Part shown: one piece after another, positions 42,889 to 52,051 of the stretch | Layout of the letters: each line of letters begins with the position of its first letter | Numbering within the stretch: the first letter of the stretch is position 1 | DNA from: Herbidospora daliensis | GTDB lineage: Bacteria > Actinomycetota > Actinomycetes > Streptosporangiales > Streptosporangiaceae | Direction of reading: 5' to 3' | DNA length: 64,000 nt | NCBI RefSeq assembly: GCF_001570585.1 | Contig: NZ_BBXF01000014.1 | Coordinates: 1-64,000, forward strand | The notes under the pieces: model-generated | Told to the model about the DNA's origin: nothing | What the model saw: the letters and a program-made list of their open reading frames with translations, nothing else | Database searches by the model: none | Translations under genes and position numbers: made by a program

Positions 42889-45513
42889 TCACTCCCTGAA
42901 CCGGCGGGCGAGTTGGGCCCGGGAGCTGATGTCGAGCTTGGTGAAGACGTGGCCGAGGTGGTACTCGACCGTCTTCACGCTGAGCACCAGTTCCCGGGCC
43001 ACCTGCCGGTTCGTCAGGCCGGCCGCGACGAGGCGGGCCACCGCGTGTTCCTGGGGCGTGAGGGCGCGGGGACCCGCCTGCCGCACCTGGTCCGCCGCGC
43101 CGCAGGCCGCCAGTTCGCGGCGGCAGCGGGCCAGCGCCGGGGCCGCACCAAGCGGGGCGAGCAGGTCGCGGGCGGCCTTCAGGTGGTCGGCGGCCTGGCG
43201 GCGGGCCGCGCCCCGGCGCAGGAACGCCCCGAACTCCAGGTGCGTCAGGGCGGTCTCATACGGCTGGGCCGCCCTCTTGGCGTGGATGAGCGCTCCTTCG
43301 AACGCCGCCTCGGCGTCCATGCGCCGTCCACGCTCGGCCGTCAGCAGGCCGCGTGCCCGGCCGGCCGCCACGAGCGCCCAGGCCCGGTCGCGCGCCTCGG
43401 CCAGCTGCTCCAGGCGTGTCAGCACCGCCTCGGCGGTGTCCAGGTCTCCCGTCCTGACCAGCGCCTCCACGTAGGCTTCCCGCCAGCCGACCAGGCCGGG
43501 TTCGTCGACGCCGTCGCGGTGTCCGGGGCGGTGGAGTGGGGCGAGCGCCCGTACCGCCCCGGCCGCGTCGGTCACCGAGGCGCGGGCGAGCGCCGCGTAG
43601 GCGGCGTTGCTCGGGTCGCCGAGCGCCGTCGCCCAGCGGGTCGCCGCCTCGGCGTGGGCGGTGGCGGCCGGGAGGTCTCCCCGGGCGGCCAGCGGCCGGG
43701 TGGCGACCGTGTGGGCCAGGCAGCACAACCAGCTCTGGCCGCTGTCGGCCGCCAGCGAGACGGCCTGTTCGGCGTGCGCGACGGCGTCGTCCCAGCGCCC
43801 GGCGCGGAACTCGGTCTCGGCCAGGTAGGCGGTCGCCATCGGCCCCAGGTGCGGCAGCCCGGCCCGCGCCGACGCGGCCCTGGCCAGGTCGCCCAGGGCT
43901 CCGTCGAGGTCGTCGGTCCACAACCGCAACACGCCCCGGGCCACCGGAGCGTCGGCCACGTCGTCGCCGGGCAGGAAGGCCAGGCCCTCGGCGTACCGGC
44001 CGGTGATGCCGAGCGCGAGCGCGAGCGTGTCGCGCATGCCAGGCGACCCGCCCGAGCGGCGGGCCCACTCGATGGCCGCCTCGCCCCGGGCCTGCGTCAG
44101 CGCCAGCCAGGCCAGCTGTTCGGCCGCGCCTTCGTGGGCACCGCCGTCCCAGGCGGCGGTGAGCAGGGTTTCCGCGTCGTCCTGGCGGCCGGAGGCCAGG
44201 GCCAGCCGGCCGAGCACGTAGTCGCGGCGCGGCGTCGGCGGCATCGCCTCGACCTGGGCGGTGAGCTCGGCGGCGCGCACCGCGTCGCCGTCGCGGAGCC
44301 GGTGGTCGGCGGCGGTCAGCACCCGGGCGTCCCGCATCGCCGGGTCGGGGGTGAGCCGGGCGGAGGTGAGCAGGTGGTCGGCGGCGGCGCTCCAGCGTCC
44401 ACGATCGGCTTCGTCGGCGGCCAGGTCGTCGAGTTCGGCGGCGACGCAGGCGTCGGCGCCGACGACGGCGGCGGCCCGGTGGGCCAGCGCGCGGGCCGGA
44501 TCGTGCTCGCGGGCGGCGGCGCGGGTGTGCAGCCGGGCCCGTTCGGCCGGACCGATGTGCTGGTAGACCGCCGCCCGCACGAGCGGGTGCCGGAACCCCA
44601 CGGCGGGCCCCGCGCCGGTCTCGATCAGCAGCCCGGCCGCTTCGAGCGCCTCCAGCGGATCGCCCACCCCCGCGACCGCCGCGACGGCGCTCAGCGCGCA
44701 CCCGTCGCCGAGCACGGCCGCCGCCCGCGTCAGCGCCCGCGCCGCGAGCGGGCCGGCCGCCAGGGTCCGGGTCACCAGCCTCGTGTACGACAAGGGCGCC
44801 GGCAACGCCCGCCCCATGTCGGCCAGCCGGGCGGCCGGCACCTGGTCGACCAGCGCCCCGATGTGCAGAGGGTTGCCCACCGTGTGGGCGCGCAGCCGTT
44901 CGGCCGCCGGAGCGGGCAGCCCGGTCAGCTCCCGGACGTCGCCCGGCGTCAGCCCGTCCAGCCGGAGCCGCAGGGTGGTGTCCTCGGCGAGCAGCCGGTG
45001 CAGCCCGCCGGGCAGGTCCCCGATGTCCGGCGCGACGATCACCGCGAGCACCCCGTCGGCCCGCAACCGCCGCAACGCGAACGTGAGGGCGGTCAGCGAG
45101 GGCGCGTCGGCCCAGTGGGCGTCGTCCACGACGATGACGACGACCCCGGCGGCCTGGCGTACCCCGATGTGGTCGAGCAGCAGCGACCCGGCCTCCAGCG
45201 GATCGGCGTCGGGCCGCTCGGCCGGCATGAGCTGGCCGAGCACCCCGTACCGCAACGAGCTCTCCTCGCTCGCGCCGCTGGCCGACAGGACGGTCAGCCC
45301 GGGATGCCCGGCCAGGAACCGCCTGACCAGAGACGACTTGCCGATCCCCGCCGTCCCTTCGACGGCCACGACCGCCGGACGGCCTTCCCCGACCCCGCGC
45401 AACACGTCGGCGAGGGCGGCCAGCTCGGCCCGGCGGCCGACGAATTTGGTGGTCTCCACATAAGTGCGGATGGTTCGGCACGCGTCCTGATACAGGGTCA
45501 GACGGTCAGCCAT
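42889..45513 (-). CDS. LuxR-family regulator with AAA ATPase domain (LAL type)
   Basis: An 874-aa large ATP-binding LuxR regulator: Walker A GTAGIGKSS at 53-61, Walker B VVIVVDDAHWAD near 115-127, a long helical/TPR-like middle and a C-terminal LuxR helix-turn-helix (LTPQEHAVARLVAAGLTNRQ then VKTVEYHLGHVFTKL). Such regulators activate target operons in response to a ligand sensed by the middle region. Its ATG (45513) overlaps the 137-aa gene by 16 bp, so it belongs to the sigma factor-subtilase operon. Confidence 0.93.
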   Translation of the reverse strand: MADRLTLYQDACRTIRTYVETTKFVGRRAELAALADVLRGVGEGRPAVVAVEGTAGIGKSSLVRRFLAGHPGLTVLSASGASEESSLRYGVLGQLMPAERPDADPLEAGSLLLDHIGVRQAAGVVVIVVDDAHWADAPSLTALTFALRRLRADGVLAVIVAPDIGDLPGGLHRLLAEDTTLRLRLDGLTPGDVRELTGLPAPAAERLRAHTVGNPLHIGALVDQVPAARLADMGRALPAPLSYTRLVTRTLAAGPLAARALTRAAAVLGDGCALSAVAAVAGVGDPLEALEAAGLLIETGAGPAVGFRHPLVRAAVYQHIGPAERARLHTRAAAREHDPARALAHRAAAVVGADACVAAELDDLAADEADRGRWSAAADHLLTSARLTPDPAMRDARVLTAADHRLRDGDAVRAAELTAQVEAMPPTPRRDYVLGRLALASGRQDDAETLLTAAWDGGAHEGAAEQLAWLALTQARGEAAIEWARRSGGSPGMRDTLALALGITGRYAEGLAFLPGDDVADAPVARGVLRLWTDDLDGALGDLARAASARAGLPHLGPMATAYLAETEFRAGRWDDAVAHAEQAVSLAADSGQSWLCCLAHTVATRPLAARGDLPAATAHAEAATRWATALGDPSNAAYAALARASVTDAAGAVRALAPLHRPGHRDGVDEPGLVGWREAYVEALVRTGDLDTAEAVLTRLEQLAEARDRAWALVAAGRARGLLTAERGRRMDAEAAFEGALIHAKRAAQPYETALTHLEFGAFLRRGAARRQAADHLKAARDLLAPLGAAPALARCRRELAACGAADQVRQAGPRALTPQEHAVARLVAAGLTNRQVARELVLSVKTVEYHLGHVFTKLDISSRAQLARRFRE

Positions 45514-45911
45514 TCGGTGACGACGGTCCGCCCCGGCACCTCGCACCGCAGACTGAGCGACCCGGCGGGCACGCCGTCGGCCTCGAACCGCCCGAACACG
45601 TCGACGACCAGCGCGAGCCGCCCGTTCACGACGACGGCCGCCTCCTGCGGCGGCAGCAACTGCCCCAGGAGACGCCCCCCGATGATCTCCACCTCGATCG
45701 ACAACCCCGGCACCGAGAACGTCAGCAGCCGGGACGTATCCCCCGACCTGACCAGCGCGGGCTCGTCGAGCGAGTCGAACGACAACGCCGCCAGCTCGGC
45801 GTCCAGCGCGTGCACCACGAAGGCGTCCACGGCGATCTGCAGCGCGTCGCCGGGCAGCGGGTCGAGCATGGCGGCGGCGAGACGCAGCTCGTCTTCGAGG
45901 TCGTCGCTCAC
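45498..45911 (-). CDS. Unknown protein between sigma factor and LuxR regulator
   Basis: A 137-aa protein with an acidic N terminus (MSDDLEDELRLAAAMLDPLPGDAL) followed by alternating strands (LTFSVPGLSIEVEIIGGRLLGQLLPP, given in part: LSIEVEIIGGRLLGQLLP). It has no Cys/His zinc site of the ZAS anti-sigma type. Its GTG overlaps the sigma-factor stop as GTGA and its end overlaps the LuxR start, so it is locked to both. A function as an anti-sigma-like or sensor subunit is an inference from place only. Confidence 0.75.
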   Translation of the reverse strand: MSDDLEDELRLAAAMLDPLPGDALQIAVDAFVVHALDAELAALSFDSLDEPALVRSGDTSRLLTFSVPGLSIEVEIIGGRLLGQLLPPQEAAVVVNGRLALVVDVFGRFEADGVPAGSLSLRCEVPGRTVVTEWLTV

Positions 45912-46483
45912 CGGACGCCCCTCTCCTCCAGCAGCGCCCGGAGCCGCGCCAGGCAGCGTTGCCGGATCGGCCCGATGCTGCCCACCGCCATCCCGGTGGC
46001 CGCGGACACCTCGGCGTAGGAGGGCGGCGGACTGGTCATGAGCACCCGCAACAACCGCTGACAGGTCTCCCCGAGATCCTGCACGGCCAGCCACAGGGCC
46101 CGCATCCGGGCCCGCCGATCGGCCTCCTTCTCGGCCTCCACGACGGCCTCCTCGGGCGTCGGCTCGGGCGACCGCAGATCGAGCACGGCCGGATGATCGT
46201 CGATCTGCACCGGCCGCGCGGTTTTCGCGATCTTCAGGCACTCGTGGCGGGTCGTGCTGGCGAGCCAGGCCCCGACCTTGTCGGGCTCCCGTATTCGCCC
46301 CAGATTCTGGACCAGCTTGAACCAGGCGGTGGCGTACACCTCCCGGCAGTCGGCGTCGGAGAGCCGATAGGAGCGCGCGATCGACCAGACGAGCGGCGCG
46401 AGCGCCGTGACAAGCTCCTTCCAGGCGGCGTTGTCACCAGCGGCCGCCGCCCGGAACAGTTCTCCGGTGTCCGCACGCTCCAT
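45908..46483 (-). CDS. RNA polymerase sigma factor, ECF-type
   Basis: A 191-aa sigma-70-family factor with region 2 (WSIARSYRLSDADCREVYATAW then LGRIREPDKVGAWLASTTRHE, each given in part) and region 4 (about 120-185; SYAEVSAATGMAVGSIGPIRQRC). The ATG at 46483 is preceded by a near-perfect GGAGGAG at the right distance. It lies 11 nt after the subtilase gene and is coupled to the 137-aa gene. No classical zinc anti-sigma gene is adjacent, so release may depend on the neighbouring protease. Confidence 0.92.
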   Translation of the reverse strand: MERADTGELFRAAAAGDNAAWKELVTALAPLVWSIARSYRLSDADCREVYATAWFKLVQNLGRIREPDKVGAWLASTTRHECLKIAKTARPVQIDDHPAVLDLRSPEPTPEEAVVEAEKEADRRARMRALWLAVQDLGETCQRLLRVLMTSPPPSYAEVSAATGMAVGSIGPIRQRCLARLRALLEERGVR

Positions 46484-46494
46484 GTCTCCTCCGG

Positions 46495-48018
46495 TCAGGT
46501 TGACGGGTAGACCATTGACGGCCGCCATCCAGGGGGTCGAACGATCTTCGCGGGCCGGCCACGCAGGGGCTTCGACTCGGCCATCGTGTTCAGCAGATGC
46601 TTGGCCGCGGCATGGGAGGTCAGCTGCTTTTCTGACATCACATTGGCGATCATGGCGGCTACCAGCGGGGTCGAGAACGACGTCCCGCTCCATTCGGCCA
46701 GCCCGTGGAAGTTGACCCGCTTGAGTCTGCGGTCGGTGGCCAGATCCCAGTGCTCGAAGTCGCGGTTCTGACTGAGTTCGCCGAGGTGCGGGGGCGATAG
46801 GCAGGTGCAAACGTAGGTCTGGTGGTAGCGGCACTCGCTGAAGGTGGAGTGCTGGTAGTCGTAGGCGGTTGCGACGCCCTTCTGGGTGAAGGTGCTGATC
46901 AGGCGCTCGCCAGGCGCGAAGACCGAGACCCAGCGGCCGTGGTTGCTGAAGCAGGCGGCATCCGTGCCGTCGGCGCGCAGGGCCCCGACCGACACCACGA
47001 AATCGCCGTACTTCGTGGAGTCAGCCCAGGCGGCAGGGTAGAAGCGCTGGTCAGAGCCGTTGTTCCCGGCCGCCGCGACGAGAAGGATCTCCTTCTTGTC
47101 CCCCTCCCTGGTCTTCAGGCCGGCAAGCCGGTTCATGAACTCTTCCAGGGCGAGCAGCGGCTGCACCTCGGGAGTGTTCGACTGCCCCTCGGAGGAATGG
47201 AGCCGGGTCAGGCCATCGCAGGCGACCGGCGTGCCGGAAGAGAGGGAGATGATGTCGGGCCACTCTGAAGACGGCAACTGCTGGAACTCGCTGAGGATGT
47301 CGTTCAAGTCCTCGCCGAGAGCGTGTTGGCTGCCCGCGCCCGCGTTCGAGAAGCAGTTGCGAACGGTGATCTCCACATTGTGGGCGACGGCCGCGATCAG
47401 ACCCGCGATGAAGGTGCCGTGACCGACGTATTGCCGGAGCACGTTTTGCGTGTCCATGGGCCTGATCTCGCTGTCGAGTTTCCCCACGGGATTGCTCGGC
47501 TTCCGGATCACCGGAGCAAGGGTCGGGTGAGTCTCGTAGCCCGGCACCAAGCCGGTGTCGATGACCAGGACACGCACCGGGGCGGCGCCGAAAACCGGGC
47601 GCGTGACCGGGATCGCCGGGTTGTGGGTGTCGTCGTAAACCGGCACCGGCTCGTCGGCCGGACAGCAGTTGACGTCGGCGATGGTGAGCAGATAGTCGCG
47701 TTCGGCAGGGATGTTCATCGCCAGCAGCAAGTCGATCACGTCACTGACGACGGGGTCGTGCCAACGTTCGTCTGGGGAGGAGTCGGCGAACGTCAAGGTG
47801 GTGAGCCGGGTGCTCTCGTCGTTGCTCCTTTCGGCCTCCAGCCCGGCTTCGGCCAGTACGGGCAAGGCGTATTCGAGGTCGGCGGTACGAATGAGAACAA
47901 CGCCCCTGCGGTACAGGTATTCGGGTGTGCCGTTGGGTCCGGCGACCAGCCGCACTCTGTGTTCGTCGTAGCTCCGCTGGATCATGTCGAATTGTTCGCG
48001 GAATCGGTCTGGCTCCAT
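46495..48018 (-). CDS. Cytoplasmic S8 (subtilisin-like) serine peptidase
   Basis: A 507-aa subtilase without signal peptide or propeptide-type leader. The triad is complete: Asp154 in LVIDTGLVPG, His200 in GHGTFIAG and Ser447 in GTSFSTP, with the oxyanion Asn in AAAGNNGSD. About 140 residues precede the catalytic core, a domain seen in actinobacterial S8 proteins found with CHAT genes. It heads an operon with the sigma factor and LuxR regulator and is divergent from the CHAT gene (135-bp gap). It could cleave an inhibitor of the sigma factor or the CHAT protein. ATG start with AAGGA upstream. Confidence 0.92.
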   Translation of the reverse strand: MEPDRFREQFDMIQRSYDEHRVRLVAGPNGTPEYLYRRGVVLIRTADLEYALPVLAEAGLEAERSNDESTRLTTLTFADSSPDERWHDPVVSDVIDLLLAMNIPAERDYLLTIADVNCCPADEPVPVYDDTHNPAIPVTRPVFGAAPVRVLVIDTGLVPGYETHPTLAPVIRKPSNPVGKLDSEIRPMDTQNVLRQYVGHGTFIAGLIAAVAHNVEITVRNCFSNAGAGSQHALGEDLNDILSEFQQLPSSEWPDIISLSSGTPVACDGLTRLHSSEGQSNTPEVQPLLALEEFMNRLAGLKTREGDKKEILLVAAAGNNGSDQRFYPAAWADSTKYGDFVVSVGALRADGTDAACFSNHGRWVSVFAPGERLISTFTQKGVATAYDYQHSTFSECRYHQTYVCTCLSPPHLGELSQNRDFEHWDLATDRRLKRVNFHGLAEWSGTSFSTPLVAAMIANVMSEKQLTSHAAAKHLLNTMAESKPLRGRPAKIVRPPGWRPSMVYPST

Positions 48019-48088
48019 CTCGCGGTCCTTGTGGGTCGAAGTGAAGACCTTTCTCCTGTGGGGAGCCGGACCCGGGTCCGGTGATACA

Positions 48089-48110
48089 CCATGATCGAAC
48101 TGCCATGATC
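48089..48110. promoter_or_regulatory. Direct repeats between subtilase and CHAT genes
   Basis: CCATGATC occurs twice, at 48089-48096 and 48103-48110, 14 bp apart in the divergent region. A regulator of this cluster, such as the LuxR-type ATPase protein, may bind here; evidence is positional only. Confidence 0.4.
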
Positions 48111-48118
48111 ACGGAGCG

Positions 48119-48147
48119 TGGACGCCTCGTCCCCTCACGTCTAACAT
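48119..48147 (+). promoter_or_regulatory. Candidate promoter of CHAT gene (leaderless)
   Basis: TGGACG (48119-48124), 17 bp, then TAACAT (48142-48147), placing transcription start at or near the GTG at 48154. No ribosome-binding site precedes that GTG, which agrees with a leaderless message. Confidence 0.5.
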
Positions 48148-48153
48148 CGATCT

Positions 48154-50715
48154 GTGCCGGGGGGAAGGTCACGTTTTGGGGGCGTACCAGGGGATTTACT
48201 CCCCCTGGTCTTCGCCCGTCCCACCGACGCCGTGACCAGCGCGCGTGCCTTGCTGGACAGTCGTCCCACGCCGCACGACGCGTCCATCGCGTACCAGGTC
48301 ATCGGCATCTGGGAGCGCGACTTCGGCGAGCTCGCCACCGCCCTCCGCCATCTCCGCCGGGCCCGTGACCTCGCCGTCCGCTCGGGGTCGCCCGACCGTG
48401 AGGCCGATGTGCTGGCGACCCTGGGAGCGGCGCTGGTCCACTCCGGGCGCACCCGGCAGGGGCTGCGCACCATGGAGCGGGCGGTCGCGCGGGGTGAGGG
48501 GGTCACGGCGGCGCGGGTGCTGTTCCGGCGGGCCTACGTGCGGTGGGTGGTCGGGGACCACGAGGGCTCGCTCTCCGACTGCCGGCGGGCGCTGCCCGTG
48601 CTGAGGAAGGAGGGGGACGTCATCTGGACGGCCCGGACCCTCACCCTGCGCGCGACCGTGCACCTGGCGGTGGGGGCGGCCGATCGGGCGGCGGCCGACT
48701 TCGCGGCGGCCGAGGAGCTCTGGGCCGCCACCGACCAGGATCACGACAAGGCGAAGGCCGTGGAGAACCGAGGGCTGGTCGCCTCGCGGGCGGGGGACGC
48801 GCCCGCCGCACTGCGGCATCTCGACGAGGCCGCCCGGCTCTACGAGTCGCTCGGCACGCCGGCCGTCATGCTGACCATCCAGCGGTGTGAGGTGCTGCTG
48901 TCGGCGGGGCTGGCCCGGGAGGCGCTCGACGAAGCCCGTGCCGCGCTGACCGTGAACGGGCAGGCCACCCGGGCGGCCGAGCTCCGGCTGGTCGCCGCTC
49001 GGGCGGCGGTGGCCGCGGGTGATCCCGCCCTGGCGGCCGAGCACGCCACGGTGGCGGCCCGGGTGTTCGCCCGGCAACATCGCGCCTGGTGGCATGCCCA
49101 CGCACGGCTGGTGCTGCTGCATGCCCGGTACGCCACCGGCGACCACACCGCGCGCGACGCGCCCGCGCTGGCCGCCCGGCTGGCCGGGCTGCGGTCGCCC
49201 GAGGCGGTGCAGGCGCGGCTGCTGGCCGGGCGGCTCGCACTGGCCAGAGGCGATCTCGCGGCCGCCCGCGTGCATCTGACCTCCGCCGCCGAGGCGCGCC
49301 GCCGGGGGCCCGCCCACGTCAGGGCCGACGGATGGACCGCGCTCGCGCTGCTCGCCGCCGCGACCGGCGATCGGCGGGTGGTGCTGAACGCCTGCCGGCG
49401 GGGGCTCGACGTCCTCGACGAGCACCGGATGACCATGGGGGCCGCCGAGTTGCGGGTGCGGGCCACCGTGCAGGGGGCCGAGCTGGCCACGCTGGCCCAG
49501 CGGGCCGCCCGCTCGGCCCGTGACCTGCTGCGCTGGAGCGACCGGTGGCGGGCGACCGCGCTGGCGGTGCCGCCCGCGCGGCCGCCGGCCGATCCGGAGC
49601 TGGCCCGTGACCTGACCGCGTTCCGCGAGGTCGGCAGCCGGGCCGAGGCGGCCCGCGCGGCCGGGGCACCGCAGCCCGCGCTCGACCGGGAGCAGCGGCG
49701 GCTCGAACGGCGGATCCGCGCCCACGCGCTGCGCCTGCGCGGCCACTTCGACGACGACCGGCTCGACGTCGACACGCTGCTGACCACCCTGGGCGACGAG
49801 CGGCTGGTCGCGATCGTGCCGGTCGACGGGCTGCTGCACGCGGTCGTCTGCGGCGGCGGGAAGGTCCGCCGGTGGCCGGCCGGGCCCGTGGCCGACGCCG
49901 CCCTGGAGGCCGAGCGGCTGCGCTCGGCGCTCCGGCGGCTGGCGCACCGGGGGTCGGCCGACTGGCTGCCCATCGTGGCCGCCGGGGCCCGGCGGCTGGA
50001 GGCGTGCCTGTTCGGGGCGGCGCTGGGCCACCTGGGCGACGGGCCGGTCACCGTCGTGCCGCCGGGGCGGCTCCACGGGGTGCCCTGGGCGGCGCTGCCC
50101 TCGTTGCGCGAGCGCGCGGTCGGCACCTCGCCGTCAGCGCGGGCGTGGTTGCGGGCCCGCCGGATCGCGCCGCCCGACGGCGGGGTGGTGCTGGTCAGGG
50201 GGCCCGGCCTGGTCTCCGGCGGGGCCGAGGTGCCCGCCCTGGCCCGCGACTACGGCTCGGCGACCGTGCTGGCCGACGGCGCCGCCACGGCCGGGGCGGT
50301 GCTGGCGGCGCTCGACGGGTCGCGGCTGGCCCACATCGCCGCCCACGGCGTGTTCCGCGACGACAGCCCCATGTTCTCGGCGCTGCGGATGGACGACGGG
50401 CCGCTGACCGTCCACGACGTCGAGGGCCTGCGGGCGGCGCCGTACCGGATGATCCTGTCGAGCTGCGAGGGCGGGCGGCTCGCGCCCGCCGGAGCCGACG
50501 AGCTGCTGGGCCTGGCCGCCGCCCTGCTGCCGCTCGGCACCGCCGGGCTGGTCGCCAGCGTGGTGCCCGTCAACGACGAGGCGGCGGTGCCGTTCATGGT
50601 CGCCCTGCACGACGGCCTGCGGGCCGGGCTGACCTGCGCCCAGGCCCTCAGAGACGCCCGGACGTCGGCCGACCCGGCCACCGGGTGGTCGTTCTCGGCG
50701 ATCGGCGCGTCATGA
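48154..50715 (+). CDS. TPR-CHAT domain protein (caspase-like protease)
   Basis: An 853-aa protein with about 450 residues of TPR-like helical repeats (DREADVLATLGAALVHSG, AVENRGLVASRAGDAPAALR) and a C-terminal CHAT domain (about 570-853). The caspase dyad is present: His731 in HIAAHGVF and Cys771 in SSCEGGR, with the LLGLAAALLPLGTAGLVAS segment of the family after it. CHAT proteins are proteases in conflict and cell-death systems. The GTG at 48154 is chosen since a promoter lies right before it; in-frame GTG 48232 is an alternative. It is divergent from the S8 peptidase and sigma factor, a repeated actinobacterial neighbourhood. Confidence 0.9.
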   Translation: MPGGRSRFGGVPGDLLPLVFARPTDAVTSARALLDSRPTPHDASIAYQVIGIWERDFGELATALRHLRRARDLAVRSGSPDREADVLATLGAALVHSGRTRQGLRTMERAVARGEGVTAARVLFRRAYVRWVVGDHEGSLSDCRRALPVLRKEGDVIWTARTLTLRATVHLAVGAADRAAADFAAAEELWAATDQDHDKAKAVENRGLVASRAGDAPAALRHLDEAARLYESLGTPAVMLTIQRCEVLLSAGLAREALDEARAALTVNGQATRAAELRLVAARAAVAAGDPALAAEHATVAARVFARQHRAWWHAHARLVLLHARYATGDHTARDAPALAARLAGLRSPEAVQARLLAGRLALARGDLAAARVHLTSAAEARRRGPAHVRADGWTALALLAAATGDRRVVLNACRRGLDVLDEHRMTMGAAELRVRATVQGAELATLAQRAARSARDLLRWSDRWRATALAVPPARPPADPELARDLTAFREVGSRAEAARAAGAPQPALDREQRRLERRIRAHALRLRGHFDDDRLDVDTLLTTLGDERLVAIVPVDGLLHAVVCGGGKVRRWPAGPVADAALEAERLRSALRRLAHRGSADWLPIVAAGARRLEACLFGAALGHLGDGPVTVVPPGRLHGVPWAALPSLRERAVGTSPSARAWLRARRIAPPDGGVVLVRGPGLVSGGAEVPALARDYGSATVLADGAATAGAVLAALDGSRLAHIAAHGVFRDDSPMFSALRMDDGPLTVHDVEGLRAAPYRMILSSCEGGRLAPAGADELLGLAAALLPLGTAGLVASVVPVNDEAAVPFMVALHDGLRAGLTCAQALRDARTSADPATGWSFSAIGAS

Positions 50716-51492
50716 CGAGGCGGCCTTCATCATCTGCGGCGGCTTGTTCCCGGCCGCGATCCCGCCGTCGACCGGCAGCGTCACCCCGGTGATGTACGAC
50801 GACTGGTCGGAGAACAACCAGATCACCGTCGCGGCGACCTCCTCGGGCAGCCCCACCCGGCGCATCGGCGCGGCGTTCCCGGCCCGGCGCTGGACGTCCT
50901 CCCCCGCCGCCTCCAGGTGGTAGGTGAGGATCGGCCCGGGGGCCAGCACGTTGGCCCTGATCCCCTGGTCGGCGTAGTCGAGCGCGGCGACCTTGGTGAG
51001 CCCGATGATCCCGGCCTTGGCGGCGACGTACCCGGCCATGCCGGCGGTGCCCTGCACCCCGGCGACCGAGGCCATGTTGACGATCGACCCGCCGCCGGAG
51101 GCCAGCATGGCGGGGATCTGGAACTTCATCCCGAGGAAGGTGCCCCGGACGTTGGTCCGGATGCCGAGGTCGAAGTCGAGCGGGTCGATCTCGGCCAGCG
51201 GCGCCGGCACGGGCCCGTCGGTGGCGTTGTTGAACGCCGCGTCGAGCCGCCCGAACTTCTCCAGCGTGATCGCGACGAGCCGTTCGGCCGAGTCGGAGTC
51301 GCCCACGTCGGTCGGCACGGCCAGGGCCCGCCCCCCGAAGGCCCGGATGTCGGCGGCGACGGTCTCGATGGCGGTGGTATCACGCGCGGCCAGCACGACG
51401 GCGGCTCCGGCGCGGGCCAGCGCCCGCCCGGTGATCGCACCGATGCCCCTGCTCGCTCCGGCGACAATCGCGACTTTCCCGTCAAGTGTCAT
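50710..51492 (-). CDS. Short-chain dehydrogenase/reductase (classical)
   Basis: A 260-aa classical SDR: coenzyme loop GASRGIG near residues 12-18, NNAT at about 89-92, catalytic Ser in NMASVAG, and YVAAK (Tyr-x3-Lys) near 154-158, followed by APGPILT. The C terminus has VTLPVDGG, typical of the FabG-like group. The ATG at 51492 gives the normal length. It converges on the CHAT gene, overlapping its last codons, and is divergent from the DinB-like gene. The substrate is not predictable. Confidence 0.92.
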   Translation of the reverse strand: MTLDGKVAIVAGASRGIGAITGRALARAGAAVVLAARDTTAIETVAADIRAFGGRALAVPTDVGDSDSAERLVAITLEKFGRLDAAFNNATDGPVPAPLAEIDPLDFDLGIRTNVRGTFLGMKFQIPAMLASGGGSIVNMASVAGVQGTAGMAGYVAAKAGIIGLTKVAALDYADQGIRANVLAPGPILTYHLEAAGEDVQRRAGNAAPMRRVGLPEEVAATVIWLFSDQSSYITGVTLPVDGGIAAGNKPPQMMKAASS

Positions 51493-51550
51493 AAATGACT
51501 TGTTCCCGCAGGATGTCGGGCTTCTGGTAATCGTTTGGCACCATAACCCC

Positions 51551-52051
51551 ATGAGAATCGACCCGCCCCTCGCCGGCGACGAGCGCGACACCCTGACCGC
51601 CTTCCTCGACTACCACCGCGACACCCTGGCGATGAAGTGCGAGGGGCTGACCGACGAGCAGCTGCGGACGCGGGCCGTCGAGCCCTCGTCGTTGTCGCTG
51701 CTGGGCCTGGTCAGGCACCTGGCCGACGTCGAGCGGGCCTGGTTCCGCATCCGCCTCGACGGCGAGGACCTGCCGCCGATCTTCTTCACCGACGCCGCCC
51801 CCGACGACGACTTCGACGCCCTCGACTCGGTGCCGGTCGAGGAGGTCTTCGCCACCTGGCGGGCCGAGATCGAGGCCGCCCGGAGGATCAGCGCGGAGAC
51901 CTCGCTCGACACGCTGATGAAGCGGCCCAACCGGGCCGGCGAGCACATGTCGCACCGGTGGATCCTGGCCCACATGCTGGAGGAGTACGCCCGCCACAAC
52001 GGGCACGCCGACTTCCTGCGCGAGCGCGTCGACGGCGTGACCGGCGAGTAG
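51551..52051 (+). CDS. DinB-like protein (DUF664)
   Basis: A 166-aa four-helix DinB-fold protein with putative metal-binding His residues in LLGLVRHLADVERAWF (His near 56) and HRWILAHMLEEYARHNGHADFL (two His near 140-153). Related proteins are thiol-dependent, using mycothiol or bacillithiol, though the substrate here is unknown. No Shine-Dalgarno sequence is seen; CATAAC just upstream of the ATG could be a -10 for a leaderless message. Its stop codon abuts the convergent rseP stop. Confidence 0.88.
   Translation: MRIDPPLAGDERDTLTAFLDYHRDTLAMKCEGLTDEQLRTRAVEPSSLSLLGLVRHLADVERAWFRIRLDGEDLPPIFFTDAAPDDDFDALDSVPVEEVFATWRAEIEAARRISAETSLDTLMKRPNRAGEHMSHRWILAHMLEEYARHNGHADFLRERVDGVTGE

Noticed and set aside
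48089-48110. Short direct repeats taken as a CRISPR array
   Set aside because: Only two copies of 8 bp, 14 bp apart; no array or cas gene is present anywhere in the window.
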